Shown here one piece after another: positions 52,965-62,263 of a stretch of DNA of 64,000 nucleotides. Below the pieces are notes generated by a model. The model was not told the origin of the DNA and did not search any database. It saw only the letters and a program-made list of their open reading frames with translations. Made by a program: the position numbers and the translations under genes. Position 1 is the stretch's first letter. Each line of letters opens with the position of its first letter. This DNA comes from an uncultured Lachnospiraceae bacterium (GTDB lineage Bacteria; Bacillota; Clostridia; Lachnospirales; Lachnospiraceae): positions 186,001 through 250,000 of the forward strand of contig CAKRVA010000002.1 of NCBI GenBank assembly GCA_934408585.1, written 5' to 3'.

Positions 52965-54917
52965 ATGAAGTCATTAAAAAGAGCTTCCCTTTTTCTTTTA
53001 TCTGCTTTACTTATTTTTGTATTTTTCAAATTTTTTATAGATACGGACACCCGGCAATTTCAAGAACTGTCAAAGGAGCTTTTATATAATGAACTAAGCG
53101 GAAATACCATCAATCTTCATTATACTCTTGCCTATCCGGAAAACTATGATTTGGAAATTCCGGCACATCTTCCCTCCTCCTGTTCTGAGGAAGGAACAAA
53201 AGAACAGATTTTACTCTGGCAGGAAAAACTTGCAAAGATTAATCCAAAAAAACTGAATTCCCAGGACCAGTATGCTTATACCCTTTTTTCCTCTTTTTTA
53301 GAAACGGCACTCTCCGGCACAGCTTTCCCATACTATTATGAACCATTGTCACCATCCTCCGGAATGATATCCGGAATTCCTATTTTATTGGCAGATTATA
53401 CCTTTCGTAATGAAAAGGATGTAACGGACTATTTGGAATTGCTCGACCAGACCGATTCCTATTTTGATGGACTGATTGCCTATGAACAGGAAAAATCGTC
53501 TGCCGGTCTTTTTATGTCAGATGATTCTGCTGAAAAAATAATTGAAGAATGCTATTCCATTATGGACACAAATGCCTTAGCCTATGGAGAACATTTTCTT
53601 CAAAAAACCTTTGAAGCGCGTCTGGACGAACTTGCACAGTCACACTCCATTTCCACTTCTCAAAAAGAGAAATGGATTTCGGAAAACAACCGGCTGCTGA
53701 CAACGGTAATGGCTCCCTCCTATGAACGTGTTGCAGATGCTTTTTTATTGTTAAAAGGAACCGGGACAAATCCCATGGGATTATACTATTATCCGGAGGG
53801 AAAAGAATATTATGCCTATCTTCTCCGCTCCGCTACCGGCAGTTCCCACAGCATTTCAGAAATAAAAAAAATGCTGGAAAAAGATTTTCAGAAAAACTGG
53901 GATGCTATGAAATGTCTGTTACTAAAGCACCCAGATCTGCTATACGTGACCGAGCAGGATATTCTGTTTCCATCCGGGTTGTCTTCACTTTCGGAGCCGG
54001 ATGCACGAAAGCTTTCCGGAAACATCTTAGAAGATTTACAGGGAAAAATGAATGCAGACTTTCCGGATTTAACACTTGCAACCCCTGACTTTTCAGTAGA
54101 TTACACGGTCAAAAAAGTTTCCCCTTCGATGGAAGACTTCAGCAGCCCTGCCTACTATCTGACACCTCCTATGGATGATATGTGCCATAATACGATTTAC
54201 ATTAACCGCAAAAGTATTACGGATGATTTATCCTTATATACGACTCTGGCGCATGAAGGATATCCGGGGCATTTGTACCAGACCGTTTATAGCCAAAGCT
54301 TTCTAAATTCCCAAAATGCTTCTTATATCCGTTCCCTCTTGCATTATGGCGGATTTGTGGAAGGTTGGGCATTATATGTGGAAAATCTCTCCTATTCCTA
54401 CGCACAGGAGCTGCTTGCAAATAACACTGTCAAAGGCTCCCCGGAAAATGTAACCGCCTTTGTAGAAGCATGCCGCTTAAACCGCAACCTTCACCTTTGC
54501 CTTTATTCCTATCTGGACATTGCGATTCATTATGAAGGTGCTTCGCAGGAGCAGATGGAAGCATACCTGAAAAATCTTGGACTTATACAGAGTTCCTCCG
54601 TCACAACGCTTTATGAATATCTGGTAGAGGAACCCACTAATTATCTGAAGTATTATCTTGGATACTTGGAATTTCTTGATTTAAAAGAAAATGCAAAGGA
54701 ATTATGGGGCAGCGATTATAGTGATTATGAATTTCACCGGTTTATTCTCGAAACCGGTCCTTCCGATTTTTCTTCTTTAGCCACACGATTAAGTTCTTTT
54801 CATCCAAAAAGCAGCACCCATGAAAAAATGAGTGCTGCTTTTCAAATTTCTTTTATCGGCTTCCCTTATCATACGGAATACCTTCCGCCTTTGGTGCTCT
54901 GGATTTCTTTGACGTAA
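52965..54917 (+). CDS. DUF885 family metallopeptidase-like protein, membrane-anchored
   Basis: 650 residues. An N-terminal signal anchor (about 5-25, LFLLSALLIFVFFKFFI) puts the protein outside the membrane. The DUF885 hallmark HEGYPGH is at residues 430-436, followed by YIRSLLHYGGFVEGWALYVENL with a second Glu, as in zinc-dependent carboxypeptidase-like folds. The family-like sequence ends near FILETGPSDFSS (about residue 607). The last ~40 residues read through the terminator hairpin and into the antisense of the permease gene, so the natural stop seems to have been lost. AAAGGAGG upstream. Confidence 0.9.
   Translation: MKSLKRASLFLLSALLIFVFFKFFIDTDTRQFQELSKELLYNELSGNTINLHYTLAYPENYDLEIPAHLPSSCSEEGTKEQILLWQEKLAKINPKKLNSQDQYAYTLFSSFLETALSGTAFPYYYEPLSPSSGMISGIPILLADYTFRNEKDVTDYLELLDQTDSYFDGLIAYEQEKSSAGLFMSDDSAEKIIEECYSIMDTNALAYGEHFLQKTFEARLDELAQSHSISTSQKEKWISENNRLLTTVMAPSYERVADAFLLLKGTGTNPMGLYYYPEGKEYYAYLLRSATGSSHSISEIKKMLEKDFQKNWDAMKCLLLKHPDLLYVTEQDILFPSGLSSLSEPDARKLSGNILEDLQGKMNADFPDLTLATPDFSVDYTVKKVSPSMEDFSSPAYYLTPPMDDMCHNTIYINRKSITDDLSLYTTLAHEGYPGHLYQTVYSQSFLNSQNASYIRSLLHYGGFVEGWALYVENLSYSYAQELLANNTVKGSPENVTAFVEACRLNRNLHLCLYSYLDIAIHYEGASQEQMEAYLKNLGLIQSSSVTTLYEYLVEEPTNYLKYYLGYLEFLDLKENAKELWGSDYSDYEFHRFILETGPSDFSSLATRLSSFHPKSSTHEKMSAAFQISFIGFPYHTEYLPPLVLWISLT
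54806..54842. terminator. Bidirectional terminator inside the 3' end of the DUF885 gene
   Basis: AAAAAGCAGCAC and GTGCTGCTTTT around a 14-base loop, with A/T runs on both sides. It would end the nucleoside-transporter operon (permease stop at 54853) and, on the plus strand, the DUF885 transcript before its stop codon at 54915-54917. Confidence 0.85.
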
Positions 54918-55794
54918 ATGCCAATACAATAAGTGAAATAATATAAGGAAGCATATTATAAATACCACTTGGGATATTCAGTTTAACTAAAAAGTCAAAT
55001 CCGAAATAAACATTGGACAGTGCACGGAAAAATCCGAACAGCACCGCAGCCAGTGCAATATTCTGTGGTTTCCACTTTCCGAATATCATAACTGCCAGTG
55101 CGAGGAATCCAAAGCCGGCAACTCCGTATTCAAATTTCCACTCTGACACACCTGTTGTAATATAACAGATTCCTCCAAGACCACCGAGTGCACCGGAAAT
55201 AAGAACTCCCGCCCAACGCATTTTATATACATTGATTCCAACAGAGTCTGCTGCCTGAGGATGTTCCCCACAGGCTATCAGTCTTAAACCAAATTTTGTT
55301 TTATACAATACCACATAAGAAGCAATAATTACCAGAACGGTTATCAGCATAAACCAGCTGAATTCAAATCCTTTGATATTTACAATAAATGCTTTCTTTT
55401 CATTTATGTACTGTACAATCGAAGAATGATCATCCGGATTTGTAACCGTATTGATGGACTTTACAATTACCGTTGCAAAAGCAGCACCAAGAAGATTCAT
55501 TGCTGTTCCAATCAATGTCTGGTCGGCTCCAAACTGTATTGCCGCAACTCCAAGTAATAATGAATAAATCATTCCAAATAAAATACTGATGGCTATGGTA
55601 AGTAAAACTACCACAATAGCGGAAGTACCTGTTGGCAGATAGCGCATTGTCAAAGCTCCGCCCATGGCACCCATAACCATAATTCCCTCAAGGCCGAGGT
55701 TGATTACTCCGGAATGCTCCGAAAAACATCCGCCTAAAGCAACTAACGAAAGAATACAAGCAAATAAAATTGTATATTGTATCAATAATACCAT
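54853..55794 (-). CDS. Nucleoside ABC transporter permease (NupC/YufQ-like)
   Basis: 313 residues, eight to ten membrane segments. LVALGGCFSEHSGVINLGLEGIMVMGAMGGAL is the conserved first block of the BPD_transp_2 permeases of BMP-type importers; LRLIACGEHPQAADSVGINVYKMRWAGVLISGALGGLGG is the coupling region. It shares one base with the stop of the upstream permease gene and is the last gene of the unit. Substrate probably purine or pyrimidine nucleosides, by family. Confidence 0.92.
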   Translation of the reverse strand: MVLLIQYTILFACILSLVALGGCFSEHSGVINLGLEGIMVMGAMGGALTMRYLPTGTSAIVVVLLTIAISILFGMIYSLLLGVAAIQFGADQTLIGTAMNLLGAAFATVIVKSINTVTNPDDHSSIVQYINEKKAFIVNIKGFEFSWFMLITVLVIIASYVVLYKTKFGLRLIACGEHPQAADSVGINVYKMRWAGVLISGALGGLGGICYITTGVSEWKFEYGVAGFGFLALAVMIFGKWKPQNIALAAVLFGFFRALSNVYFGFDFLVKLNIPSGIYNMLPYIISLIVLAFTSKKSRAPKAEGIPYDKGSR

Positions 55795-56900
55795 TATTTC
55801 TCTCCTCCTTTCGCTTCTTTTGCCTCTTTTCTGGCAATCGCCTTATTCATTGCATATTTTATAAATCCCACAAATCCGCACAGATAAATAATTAACGAAG
55901 AAATAAGGTCTGAAATCTGGGAGCAGAACACATTCAAATCAACATGGGAACCGCCATCCGTAATATGCTGTATAAAGAAGGATGCGAAAATAGCACCGAT
56001 TGGATTCAATCCTCCCAAAAACGCTGCTGCGATTCCGTTAAATCCCATTGCCGGTACGGACGCAATTGTTACCTGCCACTGCTCCATATCAGTCTGATAA
56101 AGGAATGATGCTCCAAGTCCTGCCAATGCACCGCTGATTACAAGGGAAAGAATGATGTTTCTCTTTTCCGCCATACCACAGTATTTTGCTGCATTTTTAT
56201 TAAATCCTGTTGCCTTCAATTCATATCCGAGTTTTGTTTTATTCAGTACAATCCATACCAGAATCGCAAAAAGGATTGCCAGCGGAATTGCAATTCCGAC
56301 ATACTGATTTCCACTAAACAGCTTGTTAAGTCCAAGACTTGGCAGAATTGCCTTTTGTCCTGCAGCCTTCAGGGTATACGTATATGCACTGGAAGCATCC
56401 TTTGCCTTTGTCAGAACCATATTGGTAAAGTAAAGTCCTATCCAGTTCAGCATAATTCCCGAAATTACTTCATTCACATTTGCATAAGCTTTCAGGAATC
56501 CGGTAATTGCTCCAAATAACGCACCTGCAAGTGCCGCAAAAAGCATACAGGGTATAAAACTCCAATGCCATACCAGCGCGGCATACAGGCTGGCACATGC
56601 ACCCATAACATACTGACCTGCTGCACCAATATTAAACAATCCTACTTTATAAGAGAACAATATCGAAAGGGAACACATCAAAAGTGGTGCTGTTTTTACC
56701 AACGTATTTCCCAGGTACTTTAACTGCATACTCGTTTTACTGTACCCCAGGAAGTTTTTGGCAACTGCCACAATTGCTTCAAAGGCTCCGGATGGTTCTA
56801 CAAAAAGCAGGAAAACAAATCCGGCAAGCATACCAACCACAATACAGATTAAAGAGGCGATAAATGACTGTACTCCATTATTCTTTAAAAGTTTTTTCAT
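55794..56900 (-). CDS. Nucleoside ABC transporter permease (NupB/YufP-like)
   Basis: 368 residues, about ten membrane segments. LFSYKVGLFNIGAAGQYVMGACASLYAAL, LKAYANVNEVISGIMLNWIGLYF and LGYELKATGFNKNAAKYCGMAEKRNIILSLVISGALAGLGASF match the NupB/YufP group. It overlaps the ATPase gene by four bases upstream and the second permease by one base downstream, forming a coupled heterodimer cassette. Confidence 0.93.
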   Translation of the reverse strand: MKKLLKNNGVQSFIASLICIVVGMLAGFVFLLFVEPSGAFEAIVAVAKNFLGYSKTSMQLKYLGNTLVKTAPLLMCSLSILFSYKVGLFNIGAAGQYVMGACASLYAALVWHWSFIPCMLFAALAGALFGAITGFLKAYANVNEVISGIMLNWIGLYFTNMVLTKAKDASSAYTYTLKAAGQKAILPSLGLNKLFSGNQYVGIAIPLAILFAILVWIVLNKTKLGYELKATGFNKNAAKYCGMAEKRNIILSLVISGALAGLGASFLYQTDMEQWQVTIASVPAMGFNGIAAAFLGGLNPIGAIFASFFIQHITDGGSHVDLNVFCSQISDLISSLIIYLCGFVGFIKYAMNKAIARKEAKEAKGGEK

Positions 56901-58432
56901 GATACGGTCACCTCTTTTCTCTTAGCACCCGACATATAGAGTCCCAATTCTTCCTGTGTTGTTTCCTTCGGATGAAACTCTCCTACAATTTCTCCTTCGT
57001 ACATGACTAAAATACGGTCCGGAACATCCATGACCTCATCCAGTTCCAGGGAAACAAGCAATACTGCTTTTCCGGCGTCACGCTGTTCAATCAGTTTTTT
57101 ATGTATATATTCAATCGCTCCTACATCAAGTCCTCTGGTCGGTTGAACTGCTACCAGCACTTCGGGATTTTTATCAATTTCTCTCGCAATGATTGCTTTC
57201 TGCTGGTTACCACCTGACATACTTCTTGCAATCGTAACAGGTCCCTGTCCGGAGCGGATATCGTATTGTTCGATCAGTTTTTCTGCATAAGTGCGAATAT
57301 TATTTTTCTTTAAAAATCCGGTTTTATCTGTAAACTCCGGTTCAAAATAACGTTGCAATACCAGATTGTCTTCCAGTGAATAATCCAATACCAGCCCATG
57401 CTTATGCCGGTCTTCCGGAATATGGCTCATTCCGGATTTATTTCTATGGCGAATCGTCGCTTTGGTAATGTCCTGACCACACATGGTAATCTTTCCACCT
57501 GACAAAGGTTCCAATCCGGTAAGTCCATGTACAAACTCCGTCTGTCCGTTTCCATCAATACCGGCAAGACATACAATTTCTCCGGCACGGATGTTAAGGG
57601 AAACATTTTTTACAGCATTCTGTTTCGTAGGAGTAGATACACTCATATTCTCAATCTTTAACAGCGTATCGCCCGGCTTACATTCCGATTTCTGCACATG
57701 GAAATTTACATTTCGTCCTACCATCATTGCAGATAACTCTTCCATAGTTGTAGAAGCCGTTTCTACCGTTCCAATATATTTTCCTTTTCTGAGAACAGTG
57801 CATCGATCCGCTACTTCCATAATCTCTGCAAGCTTATGAGAAATAAAAAGAATACTTTTCCCCTCTGCTGCCAGATTTTTCATAATCTGCATCAGTTCTT
57901 CTATTTCCTGTGGTGTAAGCACCGCTGTCGGTTCATCAAAAATCAGGATTTCATTATCACGGTAAAGCATCTTCAAAATTTCTGTTCTCTGCTGCATACC
58001 GACGGTAATATCTTCCACCAGTGCATCCGGATCTATGGCCAATCCATATTTATTGGAAAGCTCCATAACCTTCTCACGTGCCTGCTTCTTTACGAGAAAA
58101 CCATGTTGATTCGGTTCTACTCCAAGAATAATATTATCCAGCACCGTAAAGCACTCCACCAGTTTAAAATGCTGGTGGACCATACCGATTCCCAACTCAT
58201 TTGCATCGTTAGGGTCAGATATTTTTACTTCTTTTCCATCCTTTTTAATGATACCTTCTTCCGGCTGATACAACCCGAACAGGACACTCATCAATGTGGA
58301 TTTCCCCGCACCATTTTCCCCAAGAAGTGCATGAATCTCTCCTTTTTTTAATTGCAGGGAGATATTATCATTTGCCACGATTCCGGGAAATTTTTTGGTA
58401 ATATTCAACATCTCAATTGCATATGATTCCAC
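56897..58432 (-). CDS. Nucleoside ABC transporter ATPase, double ABC (NupA/YufO-like)
   Basis: 511 residues, two ABC domains. The first is complete: Walker A GENGAGKSTLMSVLFG near 40, signature-like ITVGMQQRTEILKML, Walker B ILIFDEPTAVLTP, H-loop FISHK. The second lacks a canonical Walker A (GIDGNGQTEFVHG) but keeps MSGGNQQKAIIAREI and VAVQPTRGLDVGA, as in this family. Start at GTG 58432 after GGGGG. It follows bmpA after a stem-loop and overlaps the permease gene. Confidence 0.94.
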   Translation of the reverse strand: MESYAIEMLNITKKFPGIVANDNISLQLKKGEIHALLGENGAGKSTLMSVLFGLYQPEEGIIKKDGKEVKISDPNDANELGIGMVHQHFKLVECFTVLDNIILGVEPNQHGFLVKKQAREKVMELSNKYGLAIDPDALVEDITVGMQQRTEILKMLYRDNEILIFDEPTAVLTPQEIEELMQIMKNLAAEGKSILFISHKLAEIMEVADRCTVLRKGKYIGTVETASTTMEELSAMMVGRNVNFHVQKSECKPGDTLLKIENMSVSTPTKQNAVKNVSLNIRAGEIVCLAGIDGNGQTEFVHGLTGLEPLSGGKITMCGQDITKATIRHRNKSGMSHIPEDRHKHGLVLDYSLEDNLVLQRYFEPEFTDKTGFLKKNNIRTYAEKLIEQYDIRSGQGPVTIARSMSGGNQQKAIIAREIDKNPEVLVAVQPTRGLDVGAIEYIHKKLIEQRDAGKAVLLVSLELDEVMDVPDRILVMYEGEIVGEFHPKETTQEELGLYMSGAKRKEVTVS

Positions 58433-58501
58433 CTGTGTACCCCCTTATCTTCCGAATATACCTTATAAAAACAGTATACCTTAATTTCTATAAAAAGAAA
58501 A

Positions 58502-58527
58502 GGCGGATAGACCAGAAGCTATCCGCC
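58502..58527 (-). terminator. Attenuating terminator between bmpA and the ATPase gene
   Basis: GGCGGATAG, loop of eight, CTATCCGCC; the minus strand reads TTTTCTTTTT after the stem. It sits after the binding-protein stop and would let bmpA be made in excess of the membrane parts. Confidence 0.85.
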
Positions 58528-58557
58528 TAAATTCACTTTACTTTATGAAAAGTAAGC

Positions 58558-59766
58558 TTATTTCAAGTTTCCTAAATCGGTTACATTTACTGCAGTTGTT
58601 GCAGGCATTGCGGAAGTATCGTTAGAAACCTTAATATCTCCTGCATATACTCCGGCAACTAATGCCTTGTAATCATCCTGGGTAAATCCATCAGCCCACT
58701 GTGTGGAGTCTAAAGGAAGCTGAACATAGTTTGCTTCCAGATCTTCACCGGAAACAAGACCAAGTGTTGTAATCTTTCCTGCGTAATTTGCCCAGTTACC
58801 ATTAATCAGTACATCGGTAAGTGTATCATAAGTTGTAGGATAAAGACCCTTCATTGCAGATGTTACGGTAATTCCATCACCGTACTTTTCATTAATAACA
58901 GGTGCCTGATCGGTATCTACACCAATTACTTTTCCTCCAACCTTCTGAGCTGCTTCTGCTGCGGAGTTATAAATACCACCACCACATGCAAATACAACTT
59001 CTGTTCCATCTGCATACCAGGTATCCATTGCTGCAGTGATATCAGCATCACCATAGAACTGGTTACCATATGCATAGTTCATATCAACCGTAATTCCAAG
59101 TTCCTGAGCAGCTGCATCAGCCCCCTGAACGTATCCATAACCAAAACGGATAACTGCAGGAACTGCCATACCGCCTAAGAAGCCAAGTTTGGTATAACCA
59201 AGTTTTACTGCTGCATATCCTGCAAAGTATCCGGAAATTTCTTCCTGATATACTGCACAGTATACATTATCCATATAGCAGTAATCGGTTACATTCCAGT
59301 TTGCCGGATTATAATCATATGTTTCGCCTTTTGCTGCAACGCCTGCTTCAAGAATATCACCGGCAGCAACGTCAAGTGCGATAAACTTTACATCCGGATA
59401 CTGTTCGGATGTTTCTACAATTGTTCCACCAAATGCATAACCAGGCATAACAATTACGTTATGTCCTTCATCAATTGCCTTCTCTACAGAAGCAACACGC
59501 TCTGCAGTAGAATCTCCTGATGGTTTGTAATAATTGAATTCAATACCATGCTCTTCACAAAAAGCCTTACATGCTTCATAAGTTGTCTGGTTAAAAGACT
59601 GGTCCGTAATGTCACCGTAGTCGGTAATCATTGCTACGCTGTAATCGGCTGCCTCTGCTCCGCCCTCAGCTGCTGCATCTCCGGAATCTGTCTTTGCGCC
59701 ACATCCTACCAAGGAAGTAACTGCCAAAGCTGTTGTCAGAACGATAGCTAACAATTTCTTTTTCAT
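58558..59766 (-). CDS. BMP family substrate-binding lipoprotein of the nucleoside transporter
   Basis: 402 residues. Signal peptide with lipobox LVGC (mature Cys near 22), an Ala/Gly/Glu linker, then the type I periplasmic-binding fold: DYGDITDQSFNQTTYEACKAFCEEHGIEFNYY, VIVMPGYAFGGTIVE, YTKLGFLGGMAVPAVIRFGYGYVQGADA and VVFACGGGIYNSAAEAAQKVGGKVIGVDTDQ. This is the Med/BMP family that binds purine nucleosides in the studied members; the true ligand here is inferred. Strong AGGAGGG upstream. Confidence 0.94.
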   Translation of the reverse strand: MKKKLLAIVLTTALAVTSLVGCGAKTDSGDAAAEGGAEAADYSVAMITDYGDITDQSFNQTTYEACKAFCEEHGIEFNYYKPSGDSTAERVASVEKAIDEGHNVIVMPGYAFGGTIVETSEQYPDVKFIALDVAAGDILEAGVAAKGETYDYNPANWNVTDYCYMDNVYCAVYQEEISGYFAGYAAVKLGYTKLGFLGGMAVPAVIRFGYGYVQGADAAAQELGITVDMNYAYGNQFYGDADITAAMDTWYADGTEVVFACGGGIYNSAAEAAQKVGGKVIGVDTDQAPVINEKYGDGITVTSAMKGLYPTTYDTLTDVLINGNWANYAGKITTLGLVSGEDLEANYVQLPLDSTQWADGFTQDDYKALVAGVYAGDIKVSNDTSAMPATTAVNVTDLGNLK

Positions 59767-59829
59767 AAATAAATTCCCTCCTAGAATTATTTTATTTTTA
59801 CCCTACCCGCATGAATAAGATATGACATA

Positions 59830-59858
59830 ATTTTACCATTTTTGCCAATAATAAGCAA
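59830..59858 (-). promoter_or_regulatory. Promoter of the bmpA-nup operon
   Basis: Minus-strand -35 TTGCTT (59853-59858), exact 17-base spacer, -10 TAAAAT (59830-59835) with TGG upstream. About 63 bases before the bmpA ATG, in the gap after spmB. Confidence 0.65.
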
Positions 59859-59864
59859 GTACAG

Positions 59865-60392
59865 TTACATAATACCTGCTAACAGGACACTTGCTATGAT
59901 TCCCACAAAGGTTGAAAGCAGCGCCCCGGTCAGTGTATATCTTGTTTTCGTTACTTTTGCGGCAATAAAATAAACACTCATTGTATAAAAAATAGTTTCG
60001 GTACAGCTCATCATAATGGAGGTAATCATCCCAATGTAAGAATCGGTCCCGTAATTTTTAAAAATATCCAAAACAAGTCCCGTTGCTGCAGAAGATGAGA
60101 ACATTTTCATAATAACGAGAGGGAATAATTCAGATGGAAAGCCAAGCCTTTGGCTAATCGGAGAAAATGCTTTCTGCAAAAGGTCAAAAAAACCAGACGC
60201 CCGTAAAACACCAACGGCTGTCATCAAGGCAACGAGTGTCGGGAGAATTCCAACTACGGTTTTCACACCATCTTTTGCTCCTCTTACAAAAATCTCATAG
60301 ACTTTACACTTATTCATTAGTCCATAAGCAATCACATAAAATATAATCATTGGAATGATAATATTGGAAATGTTGGATAAGACCTGTAACAT
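59865..60392 (-). CDS. spmB: Spore maturation protein SpmB (nucleoside-recognition domain)
   Basis: About 175 residues, four or five membrane segments. LQVLSNISNIIIPMIIFYVIAYGLMNKCKVYEIFVRGAKDGVKTVVGILPTLVALMTAVGVLRASG is the SpmB opening, followed by GFPSELFPLVIMKMFSSSAATGLVLDIFKNYGTDSYIGMITSIMMSCTETIFYTMSVYF. ATG at 60392 fits the family start; an ATG 18 bases upstream lies inside a hairpin. Unlike in Bacillus it is not next to spmA, which is at 32968-33567. Confidence 0.92.
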   Translation of the reverse strand: MLQVLSNISNIIIPMIIFYVIAYGLMNKCKVYEIFVRGAKDGVKTVVGILPTLVALMTAVGVLRASGFFDLLQKAFSPISQRLGFPSELFPLVIMKMFSSSAATGLVLDIFKNYGTDSYIGMITSIMMSCTETIFYTMSVYFIAAKVTKTRYTLTGALLSTFVGIIASVLLAGIM

Positions 60393-60437
60393 AAAAACCC
60401 CATACGCCATATGTATCCATACAGTATATGGGATTTT
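60393..60437 (-). terminator. Hairpin terminator abutting the spmB start codon
   Basis: On the minus strand AAAATCCCATA pairs with TATGGGGTTTT (with G-U pairs), closing around a TATGGATACATATG-like loop, and the T-run is followed at once by the spmB ATG (60392). It follows the radical SAM gene stop (60457) by about 20 bases. The GGGG likely used as the spmB Shine-Dalgarno is part of the stem. Confidence 0.7.
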
Positions 60438-60456
60438 CCCCGTTTTTATTTCTTTT

Positions 60457-62256
60457 TTACAGACAGTATGTTTTTGCCTCTCCTGTCAATGGGCTCTTCT
60501 TTTGATAATCAAACAATACCATAATGGGATGTTCCTTTTTTTGTGGCTCCGTATCACTCCATACCGAATAAGTAAAAATCTCCATATGCGTCATTTTCAT
60601 CATCTGCCTTGCATGATAATCAGAATATCCCTCTAAATAATGGCGTTCCTTTTCTTCCTTCTTATAAAACTCCCAGATTTTATCATAATCTTCTGACAGA
60701 TTTTTGCAAAAATCCGGTCTGCTTTTTGCATTTTCTCTTAAATAATAGTCATACGTTAAGAGCTCTTTCCATAATTCTGTGTTTTCGGGAAAATGGGAAC
60801 ATGCAAATTCCAAAAACACATCATAGCGGCGCGCCCGCGCAGGAGTATTTAAAAAATAACCCTGGGACACGTAATATTCTGCCAGCTTTTCAAATAGTCC
60901 AAAAGCACCCTTTTCGTTATTTTGCTCACAAAACATTTTCGTTAATTCTCTTATGGTATAAGTAAACTGATTGGAATTGTAATATGTTTCCACCATTTCT
61001 TCAACCTGTTTCAGGTTGCGGATTTCTTCATAGGAAATCCAATTGGTAAACAACACTTCATACGGTGGATTACTCTCATAAGCCAGTCCATATTCTTTCT
61101 GTTTTGCCGAAATCTGTGTTCCCTTCAAAACCTTTAAAAATCCAAGCTGGAGCTGTTCCGGCTGCAATCCATACACCTGATTAAAAGAATGGACAAAGCT
61201 TTGGTAATCTTCTTTCGGCAGACCGGCAATCAAATCTAGGTGGATGTGAATATTTTTTCCTTTCTGGATTTCGGTCACCGTATGCACGAGATGACTCCAA
61301 TTGGATTTCCGGTTAATTTCTTTGAGTGTCTGCTCATTTGTCGTCTGAACACCGATTTCCAATTGAATTAACCCCGGACGCATTTTACGGAATAATGTAA
61401 GCTCTTCTTCTCCAATCAGCTCTGCTGCTATTTCAAAATGAAAGTTTGTGATTCCATTATCGTGTTCCACAAGATAATTCCAGATGGTCATTGCATGCTG
61501 CTTGTTTCCATTAAACGTTCTGTCAATAAACTTTACCTGCGGTACTTTTTCATCCAGAAAAAACTGCAGCTCGGGCAATACTTTTTTAAGGCTCCGTAAA
61601 CGAATTGTTTTGTCAATGGAGGATAGACAGTAGCTGCACCGGAATGGACAACCACGTGCTGACTCGTAATAAATTATTTTATTGCGGAACGGTTCCAGGC
61701 TGCATTTGTCTTCTGATATATTTCCATACAAAAAAGGAACTTCATCAAAATCCAAAGCCTCTCTTTCTCCCGTAAACCCTGTTTCCAAAAGCAATCCGGC
61801 GACTTTGGAAAGGTCCTCTTTCCCTTCTGCATAAGCCTGTACCAGTTCCGTAAATGTTTTCTCGCCCTCACCCAGAATAATTCCGCGGATTACCGGTTTT
61901 CTTTCTTCCGTGTGGCATCCAAATTCCTGAATCAGCTGCTCCGCCTCATAGGATACCTCGGGACCTCCCAGAAAAATATCTGTATCAGGCAGTATTTTCT
62001 TTAATTCTACCATCAGTTCCCGAATCATTCTCCAATTCCAGATATAACAGGAAAAGCCTACCACATCCGGCTTTTGCATATAAATATCCATCAGAATTTC
62101 TTCCATCGATTGATTAATGGTATACTCGGAAATATCGATTGCCACATCCTGTGACACCCCATTCAGTTTTTCGCAGGCATAAGCACGCAGACTGTAAACT
62201 GCAGGGTTCATATGAATATATTTACTGTTTAACGCTACAAGTAAAAACTTTTTCAT
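60457..62256 (-). CDS. B12-binding domain radical SAM protein (DUF4080 type)
   Basis: About 599 residues from the ATG at 62256, which begins the conserved KKFLLVALNSKYIHMNPAVYSLRAYA; earlier starts overlap galK. The N-terminal Rossmann-like domain has the cobalamin-binding layout (VVGFSCYIWNWRMI, LGGPEVSYEAE). The radical SAM motif CPFRCSYC is near residue 195, followed by FIDRTFNGNKQHAMTIWNYL, and a C-terminal helical DUF4080 region. The substrate is unknown; no maturation target is obvious nearby. It follows galK by seven bases. Confidence 0.9.
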   Translation of the reverse strand: MKKFLLVALNSKYIHMNPAVYSLRAYACEKLNGVSQDVAIDISEYTINQSMEEILMDIYMQKPDVVGFSCYIWNWRMIRELMVELKKILPDTDIFLGGPEVSYEAEQLIQEFGCHTEERKPVIRGIILGEGEKTFTELVQAYAEGKEDLSKVAGLLLETGFTGEREALDFDEVPFLYGNISEDKCSLEPFRNKIIYYESARGCPFRCSYCLSSIDKTIRLRSLKKVLPELQFFLDEKVPQVKFIDRTFNGNKQHAMTIWNYLVEHDNGITNFHFEIAAELIGEEELTLFRKMRPGLIQLEIGVQTTNEQTLKEINRKSNWSHLVHTVTEIQKGKNIHIHLDLIAGLPKEDYQSFVHSFNQVYGLQPEQLQLGFLKVLKGTQISAKQKEYGLAYESNPPYEVLFTNWISYEEIRNLKQVEEMVETYYNSNQFTYTIRELTKMFCEQNNEKGAFGLFEKLAEYYVSQGYFLNTPARARRYDVFLEFACSHFPENTELWKELLTYDYYLRENAKSRPDFCKNLSEDYDKIWEFYKKEEKERHYLEGYSDYHARQMMKMTHMEIFTYSVWSDTEPQKKEHPIMVLFDYQKKSPLTGEAKTYCL

Positions 62257-62263
62257 CGCTCTG

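Noticed and set aside
52847..53050. Minus-strand 67-codon frame across the transketolase promoter and DUF885 start
   Set aside because: It covers the promoter, palindrome and a strong plus-strand ribosome site, and lacks its own start signals.
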